A stretch of 64,000 nt of DNA from Cantharellus purpuraceus (GCA_025174535.1 JALBUN010000018.1:558001-622000), one strand, 5' to 3'; numbered from the stretch's first letter, positions 20,583-32,270 are shown. Translations and numbers: made by a program. Notes: generated from the sequence alone by a model not told the origin.

Positions 20583-21915
20583 TGTATGGGAACCACCTTT
20601 TCCCTATCAAATCCTATTTATGCAGTACCAATGTGCTATTCTTTGCTTTTCCATTCCTAAATATCAGCATATATTTGGTGCTTGTACCTGAAATGGACCT
20701 ATTCAAATATTCTCTATTTTTCCATATTTTTTCAGGAATATTCCATGCAGAACTTGGCCCAGAATGCTCTTATTCTGCTGTGCTACAGTTGTGGACCCAT
20801 AGGCACCCACAAACCTTCCCACAGCCGGCTCTCCCCCTTTGGACCAGGCATTCAGCCTGAATTCAGATGTCTCTGATCAATAAATATTCTCTAACTTGAC
20901 AACCACAGCCTCTCAGGGCACTATTTCCATGGAGATCATCACCTGAGATGTGGCTATCCATGGCTGTCCAAACCAGTGCAGAAAACAGGGTGGATACCCT
21001 TCTTTTTGCCTGATCAGTGCCTAGTTCAGGGATCAGATCACCTGATGGGTGATCAGATCAGGTGATTGCCTTGGAATATTCTACCCCTTTCCATAACATT
21101 CTAGCTGTTTCCTTCTATTATTAGATAGAACTTTCCAGAACCATTATTCAGCTCCTGATCAGTGTTAGTCCAGTGATCAGAACCTGTGATTGGCTTGGAA
21201 TATTCTACCCCTTTCTTCCACCTTCCACAACCTTCCAGTAGTTTCCATCTATTAATAGGTAGAATATTCCAGAAGCATTAGTCAGCCCCTGCAAATACAA
21301 TATATAAGGAGGTCATTCTGCCTCTGAAATAGTAACATATTCAACCACTTCTACCCATCTTCTGCACACCAGTGTGACTAGAGTGACATACAGTGTCATC
21401 CTCTATATCTCAGTAACTGTTGATTACCAGTTCAAGGATCTTTTACAGTTGTGTAACTGTACTTGATTGTACTTGAAGTAGTGATATTCCTGCTTTGGGC
21501 GTGAGTGTAGTATCTGCCTCACATGACTACAAATCTACAGGGTGAGATTGTCTGTCAATAGTCCTGCCATTAGTGCTCTTGTTTAAGTTACTAGTGTGTG
21601 CTGCCTTTGCAGAGCATTAGAAGCTTGAACTCGTGTGAAGCAGTTGCTAGACTACTTCACACATTGCTGTTACCTGCTTCAGAGTGTCACTGGTTGGACG
21701 GTTGGATTCATCCACCTACTTCCTTTAGCCTCTAAGTGCATTCCCCTCTTTTTGGAATATCTGGACCCCTAAGCGTCTGTGAACTCTAGACTCTGGAAGT
21801 CTTATTCATTTCTTGCTGCTAAGAAACATATTACTTTTCTGTGTATAGTCTGCATTGACCAATACAAGGGATTGTAACCAAAGTACAAATGTTAAATTGT
21901 TTGGGTTCCAAAACA
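20583..21915 (+). mobile_element. LTR-B, 3'-deleted, no matching TSD
   Basis: TGTATGGGAACCACC start, ...GGTTCCAAAACA end, TATA-like atatataagg near 21301. The 3' part is shortened: aaattgttt joins directly to gggttccaaaaca, lacking about 120 bp present in other copies. The flanks differ (catcc at 20578-20582, atcac at 21916-21920). A recombinant origin between two LTR insertions would explain both facts. Confidence 0.88.
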
Positions 21916-22021
21916 ATCACCACTCCTCCCAACTCACCAGCTCCTCCTTATCACAAAAACTCTACTCACTCCTATGATCCTCGAGTTCCTAGGCCTATAT
22001 TGAATCATCAGACTTGACTCA

Positions 22022-22172
22022 TGATGTTATTGGGTATCTTAGTTCACACCATTGCACAGAACTCAACCAAGTGTATTGGTTGGGCAATGTGCTGTACAGT
22101 GTGATAGTTACTAAGTTCTATCTACTATATGTGGACCCACACATGTACTGGGTCCACTGGCTTGCATAATAA
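22022..22172 (-). mobile_element. LTR-E fragment
   Basis: About 150 bp matching 3725-3870 (phrases cttagttcacac, gaactcaaccaag, ctactatatgtggacccaca). The palindromic start of the LTR is missing: the match stops at cataataact. The 106 bp between LTR-B and this piece (21916-22021) show nothing recognisable. Confidence 0.75.
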
Positions 22173-22269
22173 CTCCAGCCCCACTCACATTTGCACTGCA
22201 CCTGCACTTGTGCCCCCTCCAGCCTGCACTCATGCCCCCTCTAGCCCATACTCACATGCCCCCTCCAGC

Positions 22270-22590
22270 CCAAACTTGCATAAAAGCACTTTCTATCCCA
22301 TGCGTAAAAGCATTTCCTATCCCATGTGTAAAAGCATTTCCTATCCCATGCATGAAAGCACTTTCTAACCCATGCATAAAAGTACTTTCTATCCCATGCA
22401 TAAATTCTATCCTGTGCATAAAAGCACTTTCTATCCCATGCATAAAAGCACTTTCTATCCCATGTGTAAAAGCATTTCCTATCCCATGCATGAAAGCACT
22501 TTCTAACCCATGCATAAAAGCATTTCCTAACCCATGTGTAAAAGCATTTTTTAATGCACATGTAAAAGCATTTCTAAAGCATGCATATAA
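22270..22590. repeat. 24-bp minisatellite
   Basis: About thirteen units of the form aaaagcactttctatcccatgcat, with alternation ctt/ttc and gcat/gtgt. The unit is 8 codons long, so both strands translate as octapeptide repeats (KALSIPCI type on plus). It sits just before the abrupt change from CpG-poor to CpG-rich DNA. No start, signal or partner domain supports it as a real protein. Confidence 0.85.
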
Positions 22591-22599
22591 GATCTACTT

Positions 22600-23850
22600 G
22601 GGTCCTTCTGAAGGAAGGGGTACTCTGCTAGTATATATAGCACGCTCGCTATTAGTCAGCACGTGTATAGTTCCTCTCTGGTCGCGTGCAATAGAGTCAG
22701 TTTTTATCCCCGACCGTCGTGTAAAGTTGCTGTTCAACATATTCTGCCTAAACCGGATAATGCGAAGCTCAGACCCGACTCTTAGTCTAAATTTCCTTTA
22801 GTTTTGGTGTCTATAAACAGAATATCCCACAGGCACACATGTGACATCCAGTCATCCTGTCTCTGATCACACCATGAATGTTGAGCACAGCCGCAGGAAG
22901 TGATCAATGCACATCACCGACAGTCCATTTGCATTAGGTATCGGGAGGTGAGCATTTCAGCCTCGACTTCCCTGCGGTCTCATATTTGACGATAAAATCC
23001 AGAGAGATGGAAGAGCGTGTTTCTCATCAGGAGGCTATAATGACATGGCAAACAGTAGGGAATATGGTTGTTCATGGGGCTCCAGCATAAGCCAGACCAG
23101 AAGAGCACTGCACCTGTACTAATGGGCGCACAGCCTAGCTTAGGCATGATCCTTTGCATAGAGCGAACTCTTGAGCGCTGCGGTGACAAAGTTGGCTTAT
23201 TATTTCATGTTCTGACAATTGGCAACAGAAGCATAGCATCGTGAATGGAAGTGTAAGATGGTCTAAATAAGGCGCTGGAGACTGATGAAGAATAAGAGTG
23301 ATACAACTCACCCTCGGACGCATATTGGTCCGTGACTCGGCGGGGCTAGATAAAAATTTTTCTGGCGCTTACTGGAGTTCACGCCCTTTCTTCGGGACTT
23401 CCACCAACCTCACGTCTGTTGGTGTTTACAGCAAATTCCAGGATGTGGTCAGAACCGGGCGTAGCGAACTTCCTAAACGATCGGATCGGCCATGCTGAAT
23501 AAGCACCAGTGCTTTCCGCGGTCCTCCAGCCTCACGGATCAGTCATGAAAGTACCGAGAATCATGCCATGTGAACTTCTGCCACATATGAGCAGGATCAC
23601 ACCCTAGGAAGAGATATGAATTGTCATCATCTTTCCTGCACCATCTGTCGCTCGTGTCGTGGCCTTGGACTTCTTCGTTCTCTCCTAGTTAGTACATATC
23701 TGAGAATGATGGTCCAGCGTGCCACGGAGTGAGGGCGCCCTAGCAGTGGTTGGCCGACTATGCGCAGTGGCTCAGGTCAACGGACGACTCGGCATATACA
23801 CCAGGAAGCCCTAGACCGTCGTACGCGCCGTGGCCCACTGCGCTCTCTGT
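22600..23850. other. Start of CpG-rich host DNA; duplicated block, no clear gene
   Basis: CpG becomes frequent from about 22640. A block near 22890-23240 (gcattaggtatcgggaggtgagc, ttcagcctcg, tttgac.ataaaa) recurs at 27170-27330 and 36050-36330. It marks the left end of a tandemly duplicated unit that also contains the DUF6533 genes. No protein could be assigned here. Confidence 0.45.
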
Positions 23851-24470
23851 CCTGTGCCCACCCCCGTTCCCAATCCCGTCCCCATAGTCATTTCCGTTGG
23901 TACGGGCAGTAACTCCCTAGCGTGTGGGGCTGGTAGGAGTGATAATATAGTGTACGTCGTGCGCTGCTGCCGTGCCGCACGTTGAAGCCTGCCATGCCCA
24001 ATCCGCCCCCGGGCTCGAGGGACAACTTGCAGTCGACGGAACCCAGCCCGTCCCTGGCTCTGACTGCCGTGCCGCCAGACTCTCGGCGGATGCGGTGCGG
24101 CATCCACAGCACCGTGCTCGCAAATGCGAAGACAATCCTGCCGATGGTTCCGCCTACGATGGCGCCCGTGTTGGCCGATTGTGGGGTGATGCAGATTGGC
24201 TGGGTGCCGAGACGTTCGAGGATACCAACGGCGGGTGTGCACTGTCGACGAGACTCTGGTGCTCAGAGTCATGATTGTTCTCGTGCCCGCCAAGCTCGAG
24301 CACGCTGCACAAGCGGATAGACAACGACAGCAAGAACAACAATAACGCCGTAGTTTATGTTCAAGACTCGATATTGTTGCAAGCAGAAAGCATGAAATAC
24401 TGATAGCGGTTCCGGTTGCCTTAATTTTGCTTGCGATCATTGCGTCTGCTTCTGTGGGGGGTGAATCCTT
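23850..24470 (-). pseudogene. Hypothetical single-helix membrane protein remnant, copy 1
   Basis: Different minus-strand frames give a hydrophobic start (CSVLELGGHENN region), a Ser-rich segment (SAPSQSASPHN), then NTGAIVGGTIGRIVFAF, a glycine-rich helix of the kind found in fungal single-pass surface proteins, and a basic tail. The frames do not join without shifts or unidentified introns. Homologous sequence recurs at 29200-29550. Function unknown. Confidence 0.3.
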
Positions 24471-24766
24471 CTTCCGTTTGCATCATGCGACATTCCGTGA
24501 GGAGGAGAGGAGGTTGGATCGATTTAACCGACTGCATTCTTCGAGTACTAGGAAGTTTACAAATATAGTTACGCAATGAAATTGCTCAAATGACAACATC
24601 TCTCTATGATCTCTGCGCAGAAATTGAATAAATACACATGCTAAGCAGCTCCACACGCTTGCATCTACGTCCCACAGCATTCGTGATAAAGGCACTGCGA
24701 ATCATGTCATCTAGAATTCCGTCACATCAATAATGCCAAGCGAACATGGAGAAGACTAACTGATGG

Positions 24767-24840
24767 AGAACGACATCGCGCTGGTAGAAATTCAGTCCCA
24801 GCCACAGGATGTTGAAATTCCCCTGAACGCGTAGGGTCGG
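24767..24840 (+). other. Micro-inversion of the DUF6533 copy-1 C-terminus
   Basis: The plus strand here reads gagaacgacatcgcgctggt...aacgcgtag, which encodes ENDIALVEIQSQPQDVEIPL and a stop: the C-terminal tail that copies 2 and 3 carry on the minus strand. The rest of copy 1 is on the minus strand, so this segment of about 74 bp is flipped. Flanks on both sides (gaagactaactgatgg and cgtcgtccctg) match copy 3 in the normal orientation. Confidence 0.8.
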
Positions 24841-26475
24841 TCCGTCGTCCCTGATGGAATCTCCGGATCCGTAGACATGGCCTCCTCCCTCGATGATTCG
24901 CTTCCGATACGCTCATCAGCGTCCGAATCACCAAACTCTGCTACCACAGCGTCGTGCATGCTTTGGGTCGCTGCATGGAAGCTTCCGAGGGATATCGAAG
25001 GTAAGCCCCATGAGGTGTTGGCATTAGGGTGTGCGTGGCTCCTTTGGAGGTCGAGGTGGAAGCGGCAGATGATGATTGTGGACAAGCTGCGTATAATTAG
25101 TCGACAACTGCAATGTCCGATTCTGACTCACCTATTCTGAATAAACGTAAGAACATTTTGAATGGCAGGCTAAATTTCGAGTTAGAGCAGCAATGCGGCA
25201 TATATCAATGTGTTACGCACTCGTGAGGCCTGTCACGATTGGTTAGTCAGGGCATAAGAATTGGATATAATGGCATACCAATGGCAGGATCGCATTTGCA
25301 ACAGTCATGGTCAGCACAAATCTGACAATAATCAATTCTAGATTCACTGTGAAGAGTGGATGACATACCCATATCTCATGAGGCCTGATGACAATATCTG
25401 CCTGTGAGCACACTCCTGTAACGGAGACCATGACTTGCCTTGCTGAGCCAGTAAGTGTGTGAGTGTCAGCCTATCCCATGTTGACCTTTTGTATACTCTC
25501 CATGTCCCGAGTGTGCTGGCCAGTGTCACAGCCACCACTACCGTGTCAAACAAGATGACGAAAATCGAATTGACGTTGCCGACTGCAAGAAGGGAATCAA
25601 CGACATCGTCATGCAGATCACTTTCACGTGTCGTACATCTGGTGGTTCATTGAGCACGGTGCATTCGAGACTATGTTGTACTCACATATCAAGTGTGGGG
25701 TTTTGTGCACTGGTGATGTCACACCTATCTAAAACCGTTGTAGCCTGTGATGGCTGACATCACGCATATCCACAACAATGCAGAAATATGAACATACCAG
25801 ATTCAGTATGAAGGCGAAACCACCGAGAACCCCAAGAATGACTAATACTAGTCTCTTGTGCTCGGTAATGGCATATGTTCGCGCGCCATCAGAAGGCCTG
25901 CATCATCAGTGTTGTCAATAATATATTGCTGGGAATAAAATACCAGATCACCTTGAATACCAATGATTGGGAGGAGGTTAACGCTATCCACAATGTGAAG
26001 GATCCCATTACATGTCCTGATCGGTATGAATTTCTGTGTGACAAGGGATGCCCTTGAACTTACTGCATTTACCAACTGTCATCTGCGTGCGTTAAGGAAA
26101 GTCATCAAAGACACACCTGAAGTGACGTATTCAAGAAATTCACGAGTATCAGTACCGAGAGGAACAGCATCACAGAGTATCGCGCTAGAAAATAGAGGAC
26201 AGTTCCCAATTTCAACTTCCTATTCCAGACATAATCGATCTCGTATGTCATGGTTAGGCAGGTATCATAGACGAGAAGAGCTGTTCGGAGCGGAAGGCTG
26301 TCAGCTGGGGTAGGCACAAGTCTTGAGCTCACCAAGGGCAGCCATAAGAGTGTATAGGGACGCCATGCTGGTGTCATACGAGTTCAAATATCAATATTTC
26401 AATGTACTAATACCAAGCGGCCACATACGTATCCGATGCTACTTGGATTGCGGCCTGTTGTGCTTGAGATGCCAT
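24841..26475 (-). pseudogene. DUF6533-type 7TM protein gene, copy 1 (frameshift)
   Basis: Start at 26475 (MASQAQQAAIQVASDTYV). Small introns (GTATTAG...CAG, GTGAGC...CAG) lead into the DUF6533 segment (LLVYDTCLTMTYEIDYVW, KLGTVLYFLARYS), further membrane exons (VTLASTLGTWRVYK, LTLTHLLAQQG, GLMRYG) and a hydrophilic tail (FHLDLQRSHAHPNANTS, SRE-rich). One intron (25438-25385) has a GC donor. An extra CG in the gcgcgcg run at 25881-25886 shifts the frame relative to copies 2 and 3, and the last 22 codons are inverted. The family is an expanded, poorly understood Agaricomycete membrane-protein group. Confidence 0.72.
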
Positions 26476-26619
26476 GTTGGTGGGACGATGATGGGTTGTG
26501 TATACAGAATGAACTAGAATGCGTATAATGCGATGGGAAGAACATTACAAGAGGCTCATATATATACTGGAATCTTGGAGAGCGCAAGTAATATCAACAA
26601 CATTCGGATATCAATAGTG

Positions 26620-27240
26620 ACGACCGGCTAGGTTTCTAATCACGAGGCCATAGGTTTCAACCTCATGGCTACGGTGATGTTTGGCTTGAATGTGTGGCGC
26701 GGCACCTGTGTGGCACAACAAGCCCATCCCGGGACTAATTCACAAGTCCTGCCACGGCCAATTCATTATATTAATGGCTTGCAAACAAGACATTTTTACT
26801 GACAGAAAAGAAGACAGACCAGCAAATTCATGTAGCAGTCTTCGGCTTGAACCTACCTGATGTTTCCAAGCTCAGATCCGCTCCTTGCTTTGGCACTATG
26901 TTGCCCAAAGCACGTGCATCTATGACTTGCAGTTCTGATTGATCAGTAGTGAGGAAGATACGGGGTGAGGTGTCGCAGCAGCAGCTGCATAACACTTGTT
27001 ACAAGTGAAACGCCTAGTTTCCATCAGCATCAGTGTCAATAAATATGATGATCTAGTGCGCATCTATATGATATCCAGCCCACCAATCTCTGACCTCTCG
27101 CCATGAATAGCATGTACAGCTGTGGGAAGCGCGAGGCACATCTCTGAGAGATTCATTGGAGCGCATCAGAGCATTGGGTATCGGGAGATGAGCGTTTCAG
27201 CCTCGTCCCCCGGCGTTCTAAGATTTGACCATAAAAGATG
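26620..27240 (-). pseudogene. HET-like fragment, unit 1, and unit boundary
   Basis: Homologous to 31551-32100 (shared gacgaccggctaggtttctaatca; gaggaagatacggggtgagg). The minus-strand frame near 26960-26790 gives a decayed version of the DIYGHALVNIASA-type block seen at 31923-31702, with stops. From 27170 the next tandem unit begins (ggtatcgggagatgagcg). Called HET-like only by resemblance. Confidence 0.35.
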
Positions 27241-27409
27241 GAGAGTTGGTGAACTATCGGGAAAATGGTTGCGTCTGGGACTCCAGCATCTGCTAGACTA
27301 GTAGAGCACTGCACCTTTCTAATAGATGCACATGCTGAAGCGCTGAAGGTTTTACCGGTAGGCGCCTTTACCGACCCCAGGCCTTAGCTCAAGATTAACC
27401 TCCACAGGC

Positions 27410-28230
27410 TGGCACGTGGCAACTATCACTTCTTCAGCCATACAATCAGAATGTAAAAATGACGCCATCGCAATTATATTCAACAGTCAAGTGTCTCGGT
27501 CTATCTCGACAATGCTGCAAAGGCGCAAGAATGGAAAAAGAGAAAGTACGCATAATACGGTCCCAACTAGCTCTCATTCTCATTACCATGTCCACTCACA
27601 AGCCTTTTCCGATATCTCCGCCACCTGATGAGACGGGCGCAATCTCACAAGCGGCGACTCCCACGCCGGCTCCTGCTCCTGCTGACGCAAATTCCCCACC
27701 TCTACAATACATACACACGGCCTCGAACTGCGCACGCTCAACGCCCAGACTCACGCTGTAATTCTCCATTGGCGAATGCGGATACGGAAAGGCGGGACTT
27801 CCCAGCGAGGATGAGAGCGACGGCGGCAGGACGGCGGGATACGACAACGAGAGCGGGGGCTGAGTGGGGAAGGTCATTAGAGGAGTCGACTGTAGCGACG
27901 CCACTGCAGAGGACGGGTTCGTGAGCTGCGTCGCGTTCGAGATGTAGGACGCGGGGTGTGTTTGTGACGGGAGAAGGGGAGCGGGGAAGGCGAGAAGGAG
28001 GGCATCATGTTGGTGGGTGAATGCTCAGTTGCTGGCCGTGGGATGGGCGCGCCACAAAGGGGAGAGCGTGGGGCGTATGAGGGTGGGAGCGGGTAAACGA
28101 ATGTGCTGGAGGAGCTGGCGGGTGACCGGCGGTGAAGCGGCTGCGAATGTAGGTCTGCAACCGCGCTTGGAAGACACATGAGACCGTCTACAGACAACCC
28201 TAGCAACATAATGCATACGGCTCATCCGCG
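27410..28230. other. GC-rich stretch without a supported gene
   Basis: Both strands have overlapping short frames with Pro/Ala/Ser- and Arg-rich composition (plus strand from 27590: MSTHKPFPISPPPDETGA, then TPTPAPAPA). This is typical of GC-rich 5' gene regions, but I cannot join exons or recognise a domain. Confidence 0.25.
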
Positions 28231-28589
28231 GCACATGTGGATCACTATGCAGAGCGCTCCATCAAAGGAAAGGTTTGGGCGTGTGTTTGTTCATGGTGTC
28301 AGTCTCAACACATGCCAATGCGAGGGATCAAGGACACCCAAATGTGTTGAACACCGTTTGCGGTCAGATTTCCTTGATTGTGAATGCTCCTTCTGCTTGT
28401 GACTAGGCCTTGGCAGAGTGGAGCCGATTGCATTCTTCAAGTGCTGTCGTAATAACTTACGAAATTTAATCGGATACTCGAACGACCAGGCCTCCCTAGG
28501 CTTCGAGTGACAGGCGTGAATGAACATATAAGCGTTACATACTATTATCCACAATCCCACGGGATAATCGATCAGAGATGAAAGTGAAT

Positions 28590-28990
28590 CATGTCATCTG
28601 GTTGTCACGCAAATAATCCCGAGCACCAAGAAGACTTACTGATGGCCGCCACTACATCTTGTAGATCTAGGGGCGCGATATCATCTTCTGTCGCCCTTCT
28701 TGGCACATCCGGATCCGTAGGCACCACCTCCCGCGACGATTCGGTTCCGACACCCTCATCAGCGTGCAAATCACTAAACTCTACCATCACAGCATCCTAC
28801 AGGCCTTAGGTGGCCACATGAAAGCTTTGGAGGAGTATCGTAGGTATGCCCAAAGAGGTGTCGGTATTTGAGTGTGTTGATTTTTTGGAGGTCGAGGCGG
28901 AAGCGGGTCGAGGACTGCAATGTCTGACTCGCGACGCAAACTAGGTGTAAGAACACTTGAAATGATGGTCTCAATTTTGAGCTGGAGCAG
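28590..28990 (-). pseudogene. DUF6533-gene 3'-exon fragment, copy 4
   Basis: Only the tail exon is present: DAVMVEFSDLHADEGVGT, ESSREVVPTDPDVP, ending near DLQDVVAAI. It aligns with the tails of copies 1-3 (HDAVVAEFGDSDADERIG and similar). No upstream membrane exons follow, so it is a truncated duplicate between copies 1 and 2. Confidence 0.6.
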
Positions 28991-29199
28991 CAATGCAGCA
29001 GATATCAATGCGCTGACTCACTTGCGTCAAGGCATAAATTGATATTGGTAGAATCGCACCAGTCAGAGAGAAATACGAGAAAGAGTCAGCACGCATCTGC
29101 TAAAGATTATTACGTTAGTAAAATAAATACCCAAATTCCCGATCTCATGGGACCTAACCGTAGCCGTTATCCCCCTCCGTTCGCATAGACATTAGCAGC

Positions 29200-29560
29200 A
29201 CCCCAGTTCCCATCGGGTATGAGCACGGGAGGCACCATGCTCGCAAATGTGACAAAGATCATCCCGCTGATGGTCCCGCCCGCGATGGCAGCAGTGTTGG
29301 CCGATATGAGGATTGGCCGGGTGCCGAGGCGTTCGGGGCTGCTAATTGTGGTGCGCTGAGGAGACTCTGGTGCTCAGGACCATGGTTGTTCCTGAGTGCC
29401 CGCGAAGCTCGAGCACAATGGACAAGCTCATAAACAACGCGATGGCGCCACGGCCGGCGTGTCGCATGGCTGTTGTTGCAAGTAAAAAGTATAAAATACT
29501 CATCGCGGTCGGAATGGTATTCGCTTCTGAGTCTGATGAGGTGCATATGGAGCCCTCAGT
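29200..29560 (-). pseudogene. Hypothetical single-helix membrane protein remnant, copy 2
   Basis: Second copy of the 23850-24470 sequence (shared gtgctcgagcttcgcgggca; accagagtctc). Frames include LYFLLATTAMRHAG and an IAGGTISGMIFVTFA helix, split by shifts and stops. Lies directly downstream of DUF6533 copy 2, as copy 1 does in its unit. Confidence 0.3.
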
Positions 29561-29729
29561 ACATGTGCATCGTACGAGAGTTCATGGGCAGGAGCGTAGG
29601 TTGCTAATCGACTGCACCCTCGAGTGCTGTTCTAAATTAATAAATATAGGATGTCATGAAATATAGTAGCTACGCAACGAAATTGTTCAATGTTTCTCTA
29701 TCATCTTTGCGCAGAGATTGACACGAACT

Positions 29730-31394
29730 CTACACATTTTGTAGCCGGGACTGAACTTCTACGAGCGCGATGTCGTTCTCCGTCGTCCCTGAAGGTATGT
29801 CCTCATCCGTAGGCATCCCCTCCTCCCGCGATGATTCGGTTCTGATATGCTCATCAGTGCCCGAATCGCCAAACCCCGCGATCACAGCATCGTGCAGACT
29901 TTGGGTGGCTGCGTGGAAGCTTCCGAGGGATATTGTAGGTAAGCCCCCAGAGGTGTTGGTATTAGGGTGTGCATGGCTCCTTTGGAGGTCGAGGTGGAAG
30001 CGGCATATGACGACTACGGACAGGCTGCGTGTAATTAGTTTGTGACTGCAATGTCTGACACCAACTCACCTGTTCTGAATAGGAGCCAGAACATTTCGAA
30101 GGGTAGACTAAAGTTCGAGTTGGCGCAGCAATACGATATATCAGTGTGTGACTCACTCGTGAGGCCTAGCATGTTGAATTAGTCAGGGCATAAGAATCCA
30201 TATATTGACATACCAATGTAACGATCACATCTGCAAGAGTGAGAGTGAGGACAAACCTGGTAAAGATCAATTTTGGATTCGCTGGCGAAGATAGCAGATG
30301 ACGTACCCATATCTCATCAGACCTGACATCAATATCTGTCTGTGAGCACTACTTTGTAGCGGAGACCATGACTTGCCTTGCTGAGCTAGTAAGTGTGTGA
30401 GTGTCAACCTGTTCCATGTTGACCTTTTGTGTACTCTCCACGTTCCGAGTGTGCTGGCCAGTGTCACAGCCACCACTACCGTGTCAAACAAGATGGTCAA
30501 GATCGAACTGACATCGCTAACTGCAAGAAGGGAATCAATGACAACATCATGCAGAACAGGTTCAATTATTGTACCTCTGGTGGTTCATTGAGCATGGTGG
30601 ATTCGAGACTATGCTGTACTCACATGAAGAGTGTGTGGAGTTGCTCAAAGGTGACGTCACACCTATCTATAATTGATCCAGCCTGTGGTGGCTTGTCACA
30701 CAGGTCGACAGTAATGCAGACATGTGAACATACCAGTTGCAGTAGGATGGCAAAACCACTGAGAACCCCAAGGACGACTGATACGAGTCTCTTGTGTTCG
30801 GCGATGGCATACGTCCGTGCAAGGAAAAGGCCTGCATCATCACTTTTGTCAATGACCTTGCTGAAATAAAATATCATATCACCTTGAATGCCAATGAGTG
30901 CGAGGTTCACACTATTCGTAAAGTGAAGGACCCCATCACACGTTCTAACTAGTATGAATTTCTGTGTTGCAAGGAATGCCTTGAACTTACTACATTTGCC
31001 AAGTGTCATCTGCGTGCGTTAAGGAGTCATCAAAGACACACACCTGAGGTGACATATTCAAGAAATCGAAGATTATCACTACCAAGAGTTCTAGTAGCAC
31101 GAAGTATCGCACTAGAAAATAGAGGACAGTCCCCAATTTCAACTTCCTATTCCATATGTAATCAATTTCGTGTCTCATTGTTAAGCAGACATCGTAGGTA
31201 AGAAGAGCTGTTCCGAGCGCAAGGCTGTTAGCTGGGTTGCACACACTAGCCTTGTACTCACCATGGGCAGCTATAAGAATGTAAAAGGACGCCATGCTGG
31301 TGCCATACGAGTTCAAATTTCAATATTTCAATGCGCTACTACTAGTACCAAGCGGCCACACACTTATCCGATGCTGCTTGAATTGAGATGCCAT
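29730..31394 (-). CDS. DUF6533-type 7TM protein gene, copy 2 (best preserved)
   Basis: Multi-exon minus-strand gene with the stop at 29732-29730. Exons join in frame: MASFYILIAAH / ALLTYDVCLTMRHEIDYIW...KLKLGTVLYFLVRY (DUF6533) / MTLGKC / SDMIFYFSKVID...LFLARTYAIAEHKRL / AGSIIDRCDV / IEPVLHDVVIDSLLAVSD...LTHLLAQQG / LMRYG / FVLTLTLADVIVTL / LSVVVICRFHLDLQ...QSRLQNV. The start at 31394 used by copy 1 is followed by a 16-bp loss that would shift the frame, so initiation at 31295 is more likely. The intron 30376-30323 has a GCAAGT donor. Probably an integral membrane protein; ligand and role unknown. Confidence 0.6.
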
Positions 31395-31689
31395 GTTGAT
31401 GGGAGGATGATCGGTTGTGTATACAGAATAGACTATAATGCAGAGAGTGTGATGGGAAAAAGGTTGCAAGAGGCTCATATATATACTGGAACCTTGGGGA
31501 GCGCAAGTTGTATCAACAACATCCGGCTATCAATTCGGATATCAATAGCGACGACCGGCTAGGTTTCTAATCATGAGGGTACAGTGTTTCAACCTCGTGG
31601 CTACAGCAATGATGTTTGGCCTGAATGCCTGTGTGGCACAACAAATCCATCTTAATTCTTAAGGCCCGGACTGAGTGGGGTGGTGTCCA

Positions 31690-32116
31690 CGGCTAAATTG
31701 ATTATGTTGAAGGCTTGCAAACAGGGCATTCTAGCTGACAGAAAAGAGGGCGGACCAGCAGATTCATGCAGCAGCCTTCAGCCTGAACCCGCCTGATGTT
31801 GTCAAGCTCAGACTCGCTTCTTGCACTAGCGATGTTGACAAGGGCATGTCCATATATGTCTTTGAGTTCTGATTGAACAGTAGTGAGGAAGATACGGGGT
31901 GAGGTGTCGCAGAAGTATAACACTCATCAAGTGAAACACCTAATTTGCATCAGCATCAGTGTCAATACACAGGGTAATCTAGTGCGCATCTGTATGAGAT
32001 CCAGCCCACCAATTCCCTTGATCTCTCGCCATGAATGGTGCTCACCGCGGGAAGCGACCGAGGCACATTTCTGAGAGATCCGTTGGAGTAATAGAATATA
32101 CTAATAGGCTCGTTCT
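31690..32116 (-). pseudogene. HET-like fragment, unit 2, cut by copia-1
   Basis: The minus-strand frame 31923-31702 has ELKDIYGHALVNIASARS, resembling the block after the catalytic-like core of fungal HET (heterokaryon incompatibility) domains, followed by LDNIRRVQAEGC. Upstream sequence (GWISYRCALDY) is in other frames. Copia-1 interrupts it at 32112-32116, and flanking sequence resumes at 35935. HET assignment is tentative. Confidence 0.4.
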
Positions 32117-32249
32117 TATTGGAATTTGCCCTAATAACCATTACACATGCGTCCACAGCTTACACGGTATAGGTAGACACTAGTGTCACGTGCATGTTTC
32201 CTCAGTTGTTCAGACCACAACTGAGACTGATTTCATTCAGATCTCAATA

Positions 32250-32270
32250 GGTTATGGGCCCCGCCCGGTC
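32250..32270 (+). promoter_or_regulatory. Candidate primer-binding site of copia-1
   Basis: gttatgggccccgcccggtc directly follows the 5' LTR end. The diverged copia-3 has ttatgggccctgcccggtc in the same place, so it is conserved. The matching tRNA was not determined. Confidence 0.45.

Noticed and set aside
22208..22801. A 197-codon plus-strand frame with an octapeptide repeat
   Set aside because: It is the translation of the 24-bp minisatellite; the opposite strand gives an equally long repeat frame, and there is no start context or domain.
23811..24440. A 209-codon Arg/Cys-rich protein
   Set aside because: Composition is typical of a wrong frame in GC-rich DNA; the neighbouring frames contain the Ser-rich and membrane-helix segments instead.
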